Assembly (NCBI RefSeq): GCF_002760665.1
Contig: NZ_PDOB01000009.1
Location: forward strand, 62,001-126,000
Origin: Massilia psychrophila
GTDB lineage: Bacteria > Pseudomonadota > Gammaproteobacteria > Burkholderiales > Burkholderiaceae_D
Direction: 5' to 3'
Length of the DNA stretch: 64,000 nt
The position numbers were made by a program, and so were the translations under genes. This document shows positions 25,561 through 34,600 of this stretch, piece after piece (position 1 is the stretch's first letter; each line of letters opens with the position of its first letter). Below the pieces are notes generated by a model, which had not been told where the DNA came from, did not search any database, and was given only the letters and a program-made list of their open reading frames with translations.

Positions 25561-27493
25561 GATGGACCCGCTGTGGGCCGAAGTGGAGGCCTTGACCGAG
25601 GCCGGCCAGCTGCGCCGGCTGTCGGGCGCTTTTGCCCGTTTTATCGGGTCGGTCGGCGCCGCCTCGCCGGGCTTGACCCTGGCCTGCGTGCTCTTGTCCG
25701 AGCTCGAAGGGCGCGGCCACAGCTGCCTGATGCTGGACGAACTGGTCGACGACCCGGTCGCGTTGATGGGCTGGAGCGTTGAACAGTGGCGCGCGCTGGC
25801 CGGCGCCTGCGCCGGCCAGCCCAAGACCGTCAAGGCGTGGCGCGCGCTGCTCTCTGGCGCGAGCCAGGTGTGGCAGGCAGGCGAACTCAGTTTCGAGCAG
25901 CCGCTGGTGCTCGACGGCGAGCGGCTGTACCTGCGCCGCTACTGGCGCGACGAGACGCTGGTGGCCGCCAGCATCGCCGCCCGCGCGCGCGCGCCGGCGC
26001 ACCTGGCCGTCGATGCCGGCCAGGTGCGCGCCTGGCTCGACATCCTCTTTGGCAGCCATGACGCCCATGACGCCGATGGGCCTAACTGGCAGAAGCTGGC
26101 CTGCGCGATTGCCTTGCGCGGTTCGGTGTCGATCATCACCGGCGGCCCCGGCACCGGCAAGACCTATACCGTGGCGCGCCTCTTGGCGCTGCTGTTCGCG
26201 GTGGCGCCGGATGCCGGCGGCCAGCGCATTGCCCTGGCGGCGCCCACCGGCAAGGCCGCTGCGCGCCTGAAGCAGTCGATCGACAAGGCACTCGCCGAAC
26301 TGGCCGACAAGGTCGGCGACCAGCTGCCGCTGCGCGAGCTGACAAGCCGCATGGGCGCCGCGCGCACCCTTCACAGCCTGCTGGGGGCGCGGCCCGACAC
26401 GCGCGCCTTTGCCCACAACCGCGCCAATCCGCTCGACGTCGACGTGCTGATCGTCGACGAGGCGTCGATGGTGCACCTGGAGATGATGGCGGCGCTGCTC
26501 GACGCGCTGCCGGCCGGTGCGATGCTGGTGCTGTTGGGCGACAAGGACCAGCTGGCGTCGGTGGAGGCGGGCGCGGTGCTGGGCGACTTGTGCCACGACG
26601 CCCAGGCCGGCGGCTATGACGCGGCCACCCGGGCCTACGCACTGGCCGCCAGCGGCGAAGCAATCCCGCCGCAGTTGCAGGGTAGCGCCGGCGCGCTGGC
26701 ACAGCAGACCGTGATGCTGCGTCACAGCCGGCGCTTCAGCGGCCCGATCGGGCAACTGGCGCTGGCGGTCAACGCGGGCGATGTCACCCGCGCCGAGCAA
26801 GTGCTGCGCGATGGCGGCGATGCGGTGCACTGGATCGAAAACGCGCAGCAGCAGCACGTGCTGCAACTGGCCAGTGCCGGCTACCGGCCGTACCTGGAAA
26901 TGATTGACGGGATTGAAGGCAAGCAAGAGGGCGCCGGCCACGATGATTGGGTGCGCAGGGTGCTGCATAGTTTCGAGTCGTTTCGCCTGCTGTGCGCGGT
27001 GCGCGAAGGCGAGTGGGGCGTCGGCGGCTTGAACCCGGCGATCGAACAGCGCCTCGAGTCGGCGCGCCTGATTCGCCGGCGCGGCGACTGGTATGTGGGG
27101 CGGCCGGTGATGGTGACGCGTAATGACTACGGCACCCGCGTATTCAATGGCGATATCGGGCTGACGCTGGCGGATCCGGCGCGGCCGGACTCGCTGCGGG
27201 TGTATTTCCTCGAAGGCGACGAGGTGCGCAGCGTGCTGGCGACGCGCCTGCGTCACGTCGAGACGGCATACGCCATGACGGTGCACAAGTCGCAAGGTTC
27301 TGAGTTCGCGCACACCGTGCTGGTGCTGCCCAAAGCGGGCGGCGCGATGCTGGCACGCGAACTGGTCTACACCGGGATCACGCGGGCAAGCAGGCAATTC
27401 ACGCTGGTGTCGCCGGCCAGCGCGGTGCTGGCCGAAGCGGTCAAGCGCAAGACCCAGCGCGCCAGCGGCTTGAGGAAGATGCTGGAAGGGTGA
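25553..27493 (+). CDS. recD: Exodeoxyribonuclease V subunit alpha (RecD)
   Basis: A 646-residue 5'-3' superfamily 1 helicase, the third RecBCD subunit. Motifs: Walker A ITGGPGTGKTYTVARLLALL, AAPTGKAAARLKQSI, Walker B VLIVDEASMV, LLGDKDQLASVEAGAVLGDL, the VMVTRNDYGTRVFNGDIG block and the C-terminal TVHKSQGSEF and YTGITRA motifs. The N-terminal domain that contacts RecB and RecC is present. It begins 8 bp before the recB stop and is the last gene of the operon; pbpG converges on it 12 bp later. Confidence 0.95.
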   Translation: MNEMDPLWAEVEALTEAGQLRRLSGAFARFIGSVGAASPGLTLACVLLSELEGRGHSCLMLDELVDDPVALMGWSVEQWRALAGACAGQPKTVKAWRALLSGASQVWQAGELSFEQPLVLDGERLYLRRYWRDETLVAASIAARARAPAHLAVDAGQVRAWLDILFGSHDAHDADGPNWQKLACAIALRGSVSIITGGPGTGKTYTVARLLALLFAVAPDAGGQRIALAAPTGKAAARLKQSIDKALAELADKVGDQLPLRELTSRMGAARTLHSLLGARPDTRAFAHNRANPLDVDVLIVDEASMVHLEMMAALLDALPAGAMLVLLGDKDQLASVEAGAVLGDLCHDAQAGGYDAATRAYALAASGEAIPPQLQGSAGALAQQTVMLRHSRRFSGPIGQLALAVNAGDVTRAEQVLRDGGDAVHWIENAQQQHVLQLASAGYRPYLEMIDGIEGKQEGAGHDDWVRRVLHSFESFRLLCAVREGEWGVGGLNPAIEQRLESARLIRRRGDWYVGRPVMVTRNDYGTRVFNGDIGLTLADPARPDSLRVYFLEGDEVRSVLATRLRHVETAYAMTVHKSQGSEFAHTVLVLPKAGGAMLARELVYTGITRASRQFTLVSPASAVLAEAVKRKTQRASGLRKMLEG

Positions 27494-27505
27494 AGCGCGC
27501 CGGTC

Positions 27506-28399
27506 TTAGGCGCGGCGGTGGCGCGCCTTGGTGTGCTTGGCGATGCGGGTGCGCGCCGACGCCTTGGCGGCGCGGCCTTCGGCACGCGGATGGGCGCGCG
27601 CGACGCGGACGTCTTCGCCGGCCATGAAGCGGCGGATCGACACCGCGTCGAAGGCGCGCACCGACGACGCCCCGGCATTGAGCAGCACCAGGGTGGCGTT
27701 CTTGCCGGCTGCCTTGATGCGCATGATCAGGCAGCGCCCGGCTTCTTCGGTATAGCCGGTTTTCGACAGGCCGATGTCCCAGCCCTTGGCGCCGACGAAG
27801 CGGTTGGTGTTGTGGTATTCGACGCCGCGGCCATTGATGTTGATGATCTCTTTCGAGTCGGTCGTGATGCGGGCGATTTCCGGGTAGGCCGAAGCGGCGA
27901 GTGCCATCTTTACCATGTCGGACGCATTCGAGCGGTTGTTCGGCGACAGGCCGGTCGGCTCTTCGATCGAAGTCTGGGTCATGCCGAGCGCGGCGATCTT
28001 GGCCTTGACGGCGGCCTTGAAGGCCGCGGTGCCGCCCGGGTAGGTGCGGCCGAGCGACGCGGCGGCGCGGTTATCCGACGACATCAGCGCCAGCTGCAGC
28101 ACGTCGCGGCGGGCGATGCTGGCGCCGACCGGCACGCGCGAGGTGCTGTGCTTGAGCACGTCGACGTCTTCCTTGTCGATCGAGATCGGCGCGTCCATGT
28201 CCTGCTTGGCATCGAGCACGACCATCGCGGTCATCAGCTTCGTCAGCGAGGCGATCGGGACGATGGCGTTGGCGTTTTTTTCGATCAAAACCTTGCCGGT
28301 ATCGTCTTCGACGACGAGAACCGATTGCGATCCGTACGCACCGGCAATGGCGGACGCGGCGGAGACCGTCAACAGGACGGTGGCGAATAATTTTTTCAT
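27506..28399 (-). CDS. pbpG: D-alanyl-D-alanine endopeptidase (PBP7-like)
   Basis: A 297-residue periplasmic S11 serine peptidase that cleaves peptidoglycan cross-links. A signal peptide (MKKLFATVLLTVSAASAIAG) precedes the three penicillin-binding motifs: SLTK (catalytic Ser), SDN and KTG (SKTGYTEEAG). The C-terminal tail is very basic (HPRAEGRAAKASARTRIAKH) and probably contacts the wall or membrane. Length is close to E. coli PBP7. It is convergent with recD. Confidence 0.9.
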   Translation of the reverse strand: MKKLFATVLLTVSAASAIAGAYGSQSVLVVEDDTGKVLIEKNANAIVPIASLTKLMTAMVVLDAKQDMDAPISIDKEDVDVLKHSTSRVPVGASIARRDVLQLALMSSDNRAAASLGRTYPGGTAAFKAAVKAKIAALGMTQTSIEEPTGLSPNNRSNASDMVKMALAASAYPEIARITTDSKEIININGRGVEYHNTNRFVGAKGWDIGLSKTGYTEEAGRCLIMRIKAAGKNATLVLLNAGASSVRAFDAVSIRRFMAGEDVRVARAHPRAEGRAAKASARTRIAKHTKARHRRA

Positions 28400-28610
28400 C
28401 TGGGCAGTTTGGTGGGGTGTGGCGGTTCAATGTCGGGCGCCAGGGACGAGGGCGCTGCGCGAAATGAAAATAATCTGATTGTGAGGCGCTCTGGCTTTGG
28501 AGCAACTTTAGCCGTAAAGCAACTGCTTAGCCTAAGACGATATCACCAAGCCCCCGGGTGTGTCTATGGCGCACAAGTAGAAAGCTCCCTATTATGACAA
28601 TTTCATGTGA

Positions 28611-28640
28611 AAAAGGCCCTGCGCTGCGGCAGAGCCTTTT
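28611..28640 (-). terminator. Rho-independent terminator of the sulfate-binding gene
   Basis: AAAAGGC (28611-28617) pairs with GCCTTTT (28634-28640); inside, CTGC pairs with GCAG around a 6-base loop, with one C-A mismatch. Read on the minus strand it starts 25 bp after the stop of the gene at 28666-29697 and runs into TTTTT. The symmetric A and T runs may let it work both ways. Confidence 0.8.
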
Positions 28641-28665
28641 CAATTAGACAAGCTGCGGCGGTAAA

Positions 28666-29697
28666 TTACTTGAACTGGTAAATCTTGTCGAACTCGGCGC
28701 CGTCGTCAAAATGCTTTTTCTGCGCCTGTTTCCAGCCGCCGAACAATTCGTCGACGGTGAACAGGGCGATCGGCTTGTGGTTGGCGGCGTATTTCTTCGA
28801 CACGCTGGCGGAGCGCACGCGCATGAAGTGCTTGGCGCCGATCTCCTGGCCAGCTTCGGAGTACAGGAACTCCAGATAAGCTGTCGCCTGCTTGCGCACG
28901 CCGCGCCGGTCGACCACCTTGTCGACGACGGCCACCGGCGACTCGGCCAGGATCGAGGTCGGCGGGTAGACCACTTCGAAGTTGTCGCCGAATTCCTGGC
29001 GCACCAGTTGCACCTCGTTTTCGAACGTCACCAGGGCGTCGCCGATTTCGCGCTGCGTGAAGGTGGTGGTGGCGGCGCGCCCGCCGGCGTCGAGCACCGG
29101 CACATTCTTGAAGAGGCGACCGACCAGTTCGCGCGCCTGCGCTTCGGTGCCGCCTTTTTTCAATACCGAACCCCAGGCGGCCAGGTAAGTGTAACGGCCG
29201 TTGCCGGCGGTCTTCGGGTTGGGGATCACCACCTTGACGCCAGGCTTGGCAAGGTCGTCCCAGTTTTTGATTTGCTTCGGATTGCCTTTGCGCACCAGAA
29301 ATACCATGGTCGAGTAGTAAGGCGCGGCGTTGTGCGGGAATTTTTTGGCCCAGTCCTGGACCACCAGGCCGCGGTCGGCCAGCATGTCGATGTCGTTGGC
29401 CTGGTTCATCGTCACCACCGACGCCTCGAGCCCGTCCGCCACCGAGCGCGCCTGCTTGCTCGAGCCGCCGTGCGACTGCTTGATGACGACGGTTTCGCCG
29501 GTCTTTTTCTTGTGCTCGGCGATGAAGGCCGGGTTGATTTCCTTGTACAGTTCGCGCGCCACGTCGTATGACACGTTGAGCAATTCGACGTCGGCGGCGC
29601 GCGCCGCACTGGTGGCAAAGGGCAGCGACAGCGCGCCCAGGACCAGGCTCATGGCGAGGATCCGGCGGCGTGGGTGGAACGGCGTAGCAATGGTCAT
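28666..29697 (-). CDS. Sulfate/thiosulfate ABC transporter substrate-binding protein
   Basis: A 343-residue periplasmic binding protein (Sbp/CysP family). The N-terminus is basic with Arg-Arg-Arg then a hydrophobic core ending ARA-AD, a signal peptide. Family signatures: LLNVSYDVARELYKEINPAF, the IKQSHGGSSKQARSV anion-binding loop, NPKTAGNGRYTYLAAWG and FLYSEAGQEIGAKHFMR. It delivers sulfate or thiosulfate to a CysTWA permease. No permease or ATPase gene is adjacent, so this is an orphan copy. A terminator follows. Confidence 0.93.
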   Translation of the reverse strand: MTIATPFHPRRRILAMSLVLGALSLPFATSAARAADVELLNVSYDVARELYKEINPAFIAEHKKKTGETVVIKQSHGGSSKQARSVADGLEASVVTMNQANDIDMLADRGLVVQDWAKKFPHNAAPYYSTMVFLVRKGNPKQIKNWDDLAKPGVKVVIPNPKTAGNGRYTYLAAWGSVLKKGGTEAQARELVGRLFKNVPVLDAGGRAATTTFTQREIGDALVTFENEVQLVRQEFGDNFEVVYPPTSILAESPVAVVDKVVDRRGVRKQATAYLEFLYSEAGQEIGAKHFMRVRSASVSKKYAANHKPIALFTVDELFGGWKQAQKKHFDDGAEFDKIYQFK

Positions 29698-29935
29698 CTT
29701 GTCCTCGCGTGTGCGGTGTTGGTAGTAGAGAAAAGCATGGTCCGGAATGCGGCCGGAAAACGGAAGTACTATTTTGTCATATGCTTAAAACCTGCTGTTG
29801 CAGCGGCGCGTCAACCTTGACGCCGAAGTTTAGCTCAGCCGGCAACGTGCTCGTCTTCAGTGTATAGTTAAAGGGTATGCACATTGAAAGGTAGTAATAC
29901 CTTTTTCTCGAAACCATTGCTTATTGTTTATTACC

Positions 29936-30463
29936 ATGGGTACAACCGTCCGCCCTGCGGCACTCGAAGACGCGGCTGCCGCTTGCGTCGTGCTGCGCCG
30001 TTCGATCCAGGAATGCTGTCAACAGGACCACCAGGACGACAGCGCCAGGCTCGACGCCTGGCTCGGCAACAAGACCCCGGCCACGATCGGTAGCTGGATC
30101 GCCTCGCCGACCAATCATATGCTGGTGGCGGTGCGCGATGGCGCACTGGTGGGCGTTGCGCTGTTGACACAATCGGGCAAGTTGCCGCTGTGTTATGTGT
30201 TGCCGGAATTTCAGCATTGCGGCGTCGGCAAAGCGTTGCTGGACAGCGTAGAGGCGAAAGCGCGCGCATGGGGAATCGGCGCCTTGAGCCTCAAGAGCAC
30301 CGCCGGCGCCTGTGACTTTTTCGCCCGCAATGGCTATACCAACGGCGGCATGGAAAAAACCTGCTATGGCCTCGAATGCAGCCTGTTCTGGAAAAAGCTG
30401 AACGCCGCGCCGGGTGCGGACGCCGCTGGTGGCAAGCGCTTCTGCAACTGCAACGCGCCATAA
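29936..30463 (+). CDS. GNAT-family N-acetyltransferase
   Basis: A 175-residue acyl-CoA-dependent acetyltransferase. The ATG at 29936 (MGTTVRPAALEDAAAA) is chosen over a TTG four codons upstream since GNAT domains begin with this (V/I)RPA--D pattern. The CoA-binding loop is visible in YVLPEFQHCGVGKALLDSVEAKARAWG, and the C-terminal beta strand in FFARNGYTNGG. The segment ECCQQDHQDD-----WLGNKTP marks a subfamily of unknown substrate. The protein is cysteine-rich. It stands alone between two divergent or unrelated genes. Confidence 0.82.
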   Translation: MGTTVRPAALEDAAAACVVLRRSIQECCQQDHQDDSARLDAWLGNKTPATIGSWIASPTNHMLVAVRDGALVGVALLTQSGKLPLCYVLPEFQHCGVGKALLDSVEAKARAWGIGALSLKSTAGACDFFARNGYTNGGMEKTCYGLECSLFWKKLNAAPGADAAGGKRFCNCNAP

Positions 30464-30546
30464 TTGCTCTTCGGCCACGTTACGCTTTGATTCCCCCGCG
30501 CAGGCGCCTTGCGTTATAGTGGCCGGGTTTCATTGATGGGTACCTT

Positions 30547-31278
30547 ATGGCTTCGCGCAGAGAATTTCTACACCAGGGCTTATGCCTGTCCACGCTTGGC
30601 GCGTTCTCAGTGCCGTTGACCGGCTGTGCTGCCACCAGCGCCGCCTCGAAAGCGTCCACGGCAACAGCCGCGGGGACCGATGCCGGCCGCAGCGCCAATG
30701 TGGCGTCGCGAACCCCCGACCGGACTCACATACTGGCCGAGCCGGCCGGCATGGCGCCGCCGCCCGATATCTTCGACGCCCAGGCGCTCGACCTCGAATT
30801 CTGGCTCAAGCCGCGTACCTTGTCGGTGATCCGCCCGCAAAGCGGCGAAAAGGCAAAGGTGCTGTATTGGCGTGACGGCGAGGTAATCGACTCGGCTTAC
30901 CAGGAGCTGTGCCACATCCTGCGCGACGTCAACGGCAAGGAAACCGCGCCGATCGATCCGAAACTGTTCGAGACGCTGTGGGGCACCCAGGCCTTCGTGG
31001 CGCGCTACGGCATCGAGCAGCCGCTCGAAATCCTGTCGGGCTACCGCACCGCCAAGTCGAACGCCAGGCTGATCGAGCAGGGCGTGCCGGCCGCGCGCCA
31101 GTCGCTGCATATCGAGGGCAAGGCGGCCGACATCCGGATCGCCAACTTGAACGCCGAAGTGCTCGGCGGCCTGGTGCGCAGCTTCCGCCAGGGCGGGGTT
31201 GGTTTCTACTACCGTGCCGGTGCGAACGGCGGCTGGATCCATGCCGACACCGGCCTCAAGCGTAGCTGGAAAGGCTAG
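30547..31278 (+). CDS. YcbK-like (DUF882/M15-type) Tat-exported protein
   Basis: A 243-residue exported protein. It starts with a twin-arginine motif (SRREFL) followed by a hydrophobic stretch ending LTGC, so it may be a Tat-exported lipoprotein. The C-terminal ~150 residues form the peptidase M15A/DUF882 domain: FWLKPRTLSVIRP, EILSGYRTAKSNARL, and SLHIEGKAADIRI with the zinc-ligand pattern His...Asp, ending with GGWIHADTG, whose His completes the site. It is predicted to be a murein-modifying zinc carboxypeptidase-like protein; activity is not shown for most members. Confidence 0.85.
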   Translation: MASRREFLHQGLCLSTLGAFSVPLTGCAATSAASKASTATAAGTDAGRSANVASRTPDRTHILAEPAGMAPPPDIFDAQALDLEFWLKPRTLSVIRPQSGEKAKVLYWRDGEVIDSAYQELCHILRDVNGKETAPIDPKLFETLWGTQAFVARYGIEQPLEILSGYRTAKSNARLIEQGVPAARQSLHIEGKAADIRIANLNAEVLGGLVRSFRQGGVGFYYRAGANGGWIHADTGLKRSWKG

Positions 31279-31412
31279 CGTCGGCGGCTCGCCTTAAAGC
31301 GGGCTCGGCAAAACTTGGCGGCGTTTTTGTTGTCTCACCCTCGATCCTGCCAGTCGGCGGGCCGGGGCGCCGCCGGTGGTGGCGTTACAACCACAGCAAC
31401 CAGGAGGTAGTA

Positions 31413-31706
31413 ATGGCAACGATGAACATCCCTTCGACCGAGCGGCGCCACATTCCGGAACGGCGCACCACGGCCAGCGGCGCCGGCCACAATGCCGGCT
31501 TGTCGGCGGTTGGCTACATTGCGATGGCCTTGCTGATCGTCGGCGGGCTGAACTGGGCGCTGGTGGGCCTGCTCAGTTTCGATCTGGTGGCCACGCTGTT
31601 CGGCACCCAGAGCACGTTGACGCGGCTGGTCTACATCCTCGTCGGCGTGTCGGCGTTGTATGCGATCTACCTGGTCAGCCGCTGGGGGAGCCGGTCGGAC
31701 GGCTAG
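31413..31706 (+). CDS. DUF378 small membrane protein
   Basis: A 97-residue inner-membrane protein with two predicted helices: YIAMALLIVGGLNWALVGLL and LTRLVYILVGVSALYAIYLV. The GGLNWALVGLLSFDLVATLFG signature is that of DUF378. A 35-residue hydrophilic, Arg-rich N-terminus precedes it. A GGAGG ribosome site lies before the ATG. Function unknown. The broken ABC ATPase reading frame on the other strand runs through this gene, but only as a chance antisense extension. Confidence 0.85.
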   Translation: MATMNIPSTERRHIPERRTTASGAGHNAGLSAVGYIAMALLIVGGLNWALVGLLSFDLVATLFGTQSTLTRLVYILVGVSALYAIYLVSRWGSRSDG

Positions 31707-31757
31707 CGGGCCGGCCGCAGCCGTCTTACCATGCCTGGAAGGAACATGCGCGCACGT

Positions 31758-32375
31758 TGAATGGGTGACGAACAGCATGGTGAATTTTATTTCCTTCCAC
31801 AGCGCCTGCAATTGCTCCTGCATCTGGCAGCGGGTGAGGGCGTCGAGGGCGGCGAGCGGTTCGCCCATCAACAAAATGTCAGGCTGCATCGCCAGGGCGC
31901 GGGCGATTGCCACGCGCGCCTCCATGCCGCCCGACAGGGTGTGCGGATAGGCGTCGACAAACGCCGACAAGCCGACCTTGGCCAGCCAGTGCAGGGCACG
32001 CGCTTTGGCGTCGGGCCGCGCCATGCCGCTTGCCAGCAAGGGAAACATGACATTGCCCTTGACCGTTTTCCACGGCGGTAACTGGTCGAATTCCTGGAAC
32101 ATGACGATGCGGCCGGGACCGGGCCGCAGGATCGGCTGGCCGTTCAGCAACAAGCTGCCGGCGTGCGGGGCGATGAAGCCGCCAACGGCCTTGAGCAAGG
32201 TCAATTTGCCGCAGCCGGACGGCCCCAGCAGCACGAAGCGGTCGCCGCGGTAGACGTCGAAACTGACGTCGTCGGTGGTGCGCACGGTGCCCCGGGCACC
32301 GGCGTACTCGAGCGTGACGCCCAGCGCGCGCAGCAGCGGGTCGGTCGTCACCAACTGGAATGGCCGTACGTTCAT
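31758..32375 (-). pseudogene. Truncated, mutated sulfonate/nitrate-type ABC ATPase
   Basis: This is the first ~206 residues of an ABC transporter ATPase of the SsuB/TauB/NrtD type. Homology stops at MLFVTHS (31758); the remaining ~50 residues are gone and the frame runs on as nonsense antisense to the DUF378 gene. Two catalytic motifs are also mutated: Walker A reads GPSGCGKLT with Leu58 where Ser is needed (TTG instead of TCG), and Walker B reads LLMGEP with Gly171 in place of Asp (GGC instead of GAC). The signature LSGGM is kept. It cannot bind and hydrolyse ATP normally. Its start nearly touches the stop of the binding-protein gene. Confidence 0.85.
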
Positions 32376-32376
32376 G

Positions 32377-33240
32377 TCAGCTCCCGGCGGCAAGTGCAGG
32401 ATGGTCGAAGAAATAATCGCGCCAGCTCTTCGGCTGGTTGTTCAACGCGCCCGCCTTGAACATGAATTGCCCCATGCCGAGCGTATTTTGCGGGGCCACC
32501 TTGAACTCGACCTGGGGATTCCTGATCACTTTCAGCAGGAAAGCGCGGTCGATACTGCTCTTGTTGACGCGCAAATAGGAGTCGACCGCCGCTGCCGCAT
32601 TGTTTGCGATCGAGGCAGCCGCTTCGGCCAGCGCGTCGACCAGGGCGCGGTACGTCAAGTGGGCGTTGATCTCGGTCTGGCCGGCGATCACGGCGGCGGC
32701 TGCATCGGCATGCGGAATCGATTGCGTCAGGCGGTCGAGCCGCTTGAATTCGCCGATGCCCCATTGCTTCGCCGCCGCCATCTGCAGGATGCGCGCCTGC
32801 ACCGATACGATCGATGCCGGCAGCGCGATGCGGTCGACGTCGGTGAAATCGGCAATCGTTTTCACCTTGGGATTGGTGCTGACCAAATAATAGGGGAAGT
32901 TGCCGAGCGACGCGACGCCCTTGACGTTCTGCCTGCCGGCAGTGCGGTCCCAGATCGTCAACAGCGGGCCGACGCCGGCGCCGGCAATGTCGATCGAGCC
33001 CGACAGCAGCGCGTCGTTGACGGCGCCCCCGCCTGACAGCTTGATCCAGTCGACGTCGATCTTGACGCCGTTTTTCAGGCCGTGCTTTTCGATCAGCTTC
33101 TGGTCCTGGGCAACGTTGAGTAACAGGTAGACCACGCCGAACTGCTCGGCGATGCGAAGTTTTCCTTCGGCATGGGCGGGAGCGGCGGCAATCAACGTGG
33201 CCAGGGTCAGGGCGGCGAAGGTGGACAGCAGATGGGTCAT
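32377..33240 (-). pseudogene. ABC transporter substrate-binding protein, probably internally deleted
   Basis: A 287-residue periplasmic binding protein of the NitT/TauT/SsuA family. From the ATG at 33240 (MTHLLSTFAALTLATLIAAA) it has a good signal peptide cut after AHA, then LRIAEQFGVVYLLLNVAQDQKLIEKHG and SGGGAVNDALLSGSIDIAG. Family members of this subgroup are about 330-340 residues; here INAHLT joins directly to YRALVDAL near 32651-32661, so about 40 residues of the second lobe seem to be missing. The frame is intact, so it could be expressed, but folding and binding are doubtful. The length comparison is from memory of the family. Confidence 0.65.
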
Positions 33241-33277
33241 GACAAGTCTTTCATAATGGTGCATGGGTACCAGGCAT

Positions 33278-34144
33278 TCAAAAGGGAACGTCGCCCTCGA
33301 TGGTGGTGCGGTACAGCTTGCGGCGCTGGTCTTGCGGGCAGCCGGCAGCGAGGTGCATCACCGAGCGGTTGTCCCAGAACACCATGTCGCCGTCGCGCCA
33401 CTGATGGCGGTAAATGTGCTCTGGCCGGGTGCTGTGATCGAACAGTTCGTCCAGCAGCGCGCGGCTATCCTTGTCCGGCAAGCCGATGATGCGGGTGGTG
33501 AAATGCTTGCTGACGAATAGCGCCCGGCGCCCGGTCTCAGGGTGGGTGCGCACGATCGGATGCACCGCCGGCACCACTTCGTCGATCTGGGCCTGGGTCA
33601 AATTCGGGCGCCACGGATTGCGCCGTTGCAGCTCTGCATACTTGGCCAGGTAGCTGTGTTCGGCGCTGACCCCTTCCACCGCGCGCTGCAGGTAGGGCGG
33701 CAGCGCTTCCCATGCGGTATGCTGGTTGGCGAACAGCGTGTCGCCCCCTTAGGTCGGCAACTCCTGCGCTTGCAGCATCGAGCCCAGGCTCGGTACCGCC
33801 TTGTATGACAGGTCCGAGTGCCAGTAATGGCCGGCGTCGCCAAGCCCGATCGGCTGACCGTCTTGCACGATGTTCGAAATGATCAGCACCTCGGGATCGC
33901 TCGGCAACTGGAACTGGCGCAGCACGTGGATCTGCAAGGGGCCGAAGCGGCGGCTGAATTGAACCTGCCGGGATGGCGTGATGCGCTGGTCGCGAAACAC
34001 CAGCACGTGGTGTTCGAGGTGGGCGCGGTGCAGCGCGGCCAAGTCGCTGTCGCCGAGCGGGCGGGCCAGGTCGAGGCCGATGACGTCGGCGCCCAGCGGC
34101 GCGTCGAATGGCTCGACACGGATAGTTTGCAGCGGTGGGACCAA
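33278..34144 (-). pseudogene. TauD-like dioxygenase interrupted by an in-frame stop
   Basis: Two pieces in the same frame, separated by one TAA (33749-33751), make a complete ~288-residue Fe(II)/2-oxoglutarate dioxygenase of the TauD/TfdA family. The N-terminal piece holds LGADVIGLDLARPL and the metal-binding H-x-D (HYWHSD); the piece after the stop resumes at GGDTLFANQHTAW and holds the distal His in RSVMHLA and the Arg in RRKLYRTT. Enzymes of this family release sulfite from taurine or other sulfonates. The start appears to be TTG at 34144. The single nonsense codon probably replaced Glu or Gln in the usual PP-GGDTL-AN segment. Confidence 0.88.
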
Positions 34145-34155
34145 TTTTTGGCCGG

Positions 34156-34593
34156 TTACGGCGACTTGCGGTGAGTTGCAACCGGTTCGGCGAGCTCGTC
34201 AAGAATCGGGCACTCCGGCCGGTTGTTGCCCTGGCAGCATGCGGACAGTTGCAGCACCTGGTCGCGGATGGACTGCAGTTTCTCGATGTCGCAGTCGAGC
34301 TCCGTGACGTATTGGCGCGCCAGCGCTTTGACGTCCGCGCTCTTGCGATCCTGGTCCTTCCACAGTCCCAATAACGTCTTGATGCGCTCGACCGAAAAGC
34401 CAAGCTCGCGTGAACGCTTGATGAAGCGAAGCGTTTGCACATCGTTTTGAGCATATTGGCGATAGCCGACCCCGGTGCGGCCGGCCCTGGCGACCAGGCC
34501 GATGCTTTCGTAGTAGCGGATGCGCTTGGCGTTGACGCCGGAAGCTTGCGCTGCCTGGCCGATGGTCATGCTGTTGATCATGTTGATAGCCAT
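34156..34593 (-). CDS. cueR: MerR-family copper-responsive regulator (CueR-like)
   Basis: A 145-residue MerR-family activator. It begins 8 bp after the copA stop; ATG at 34593 is used, though MTIGQAAQ at 34569 could also be the start. The DNA-binding domain is MTIGQAAQASGVNAKRIRYYE followed by IGLVARAGRTGVGYRQY; a dimerisation helix follows. The C-terminal loop contains CCQGNNRPECPILDEL, a Cys pair plus a later Cys in the position where CueR binds Cu(I) through two cysteines. With copA upstream and a CueR-type promoter in front of copA, autoregulation by copper is likely. Confidence 0.85.
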   Translation of the reverse strand: MAINMINSMTIGQAAQASGVNAKRIRYYESIGLVARAGRTGVGYRQYAQNDVQTLRFIKRSRELGFSVERIKTLLGLWKDQDRKSADVKALARQYVTELDCDIEKLQSIRDQVLQLSACCQGNNRPECPILDELAEPVATHRKSP

Positions 34594-34600
34594 GCTCCGG

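Noticed and set aside
25013-27397. A 794-codon minus-strand frame opposite recB/recD
   Set aside because: Antisense to overlapping, motif-complete recBCD genes.
33537-34454. A 305-codon minus-strand frame over the tauD-like gene and cueR
   Set aside because: Different phase from both homologous frames; Arg/Pro-rich, no motif. The tauD-like frame with one stop explains the region better.
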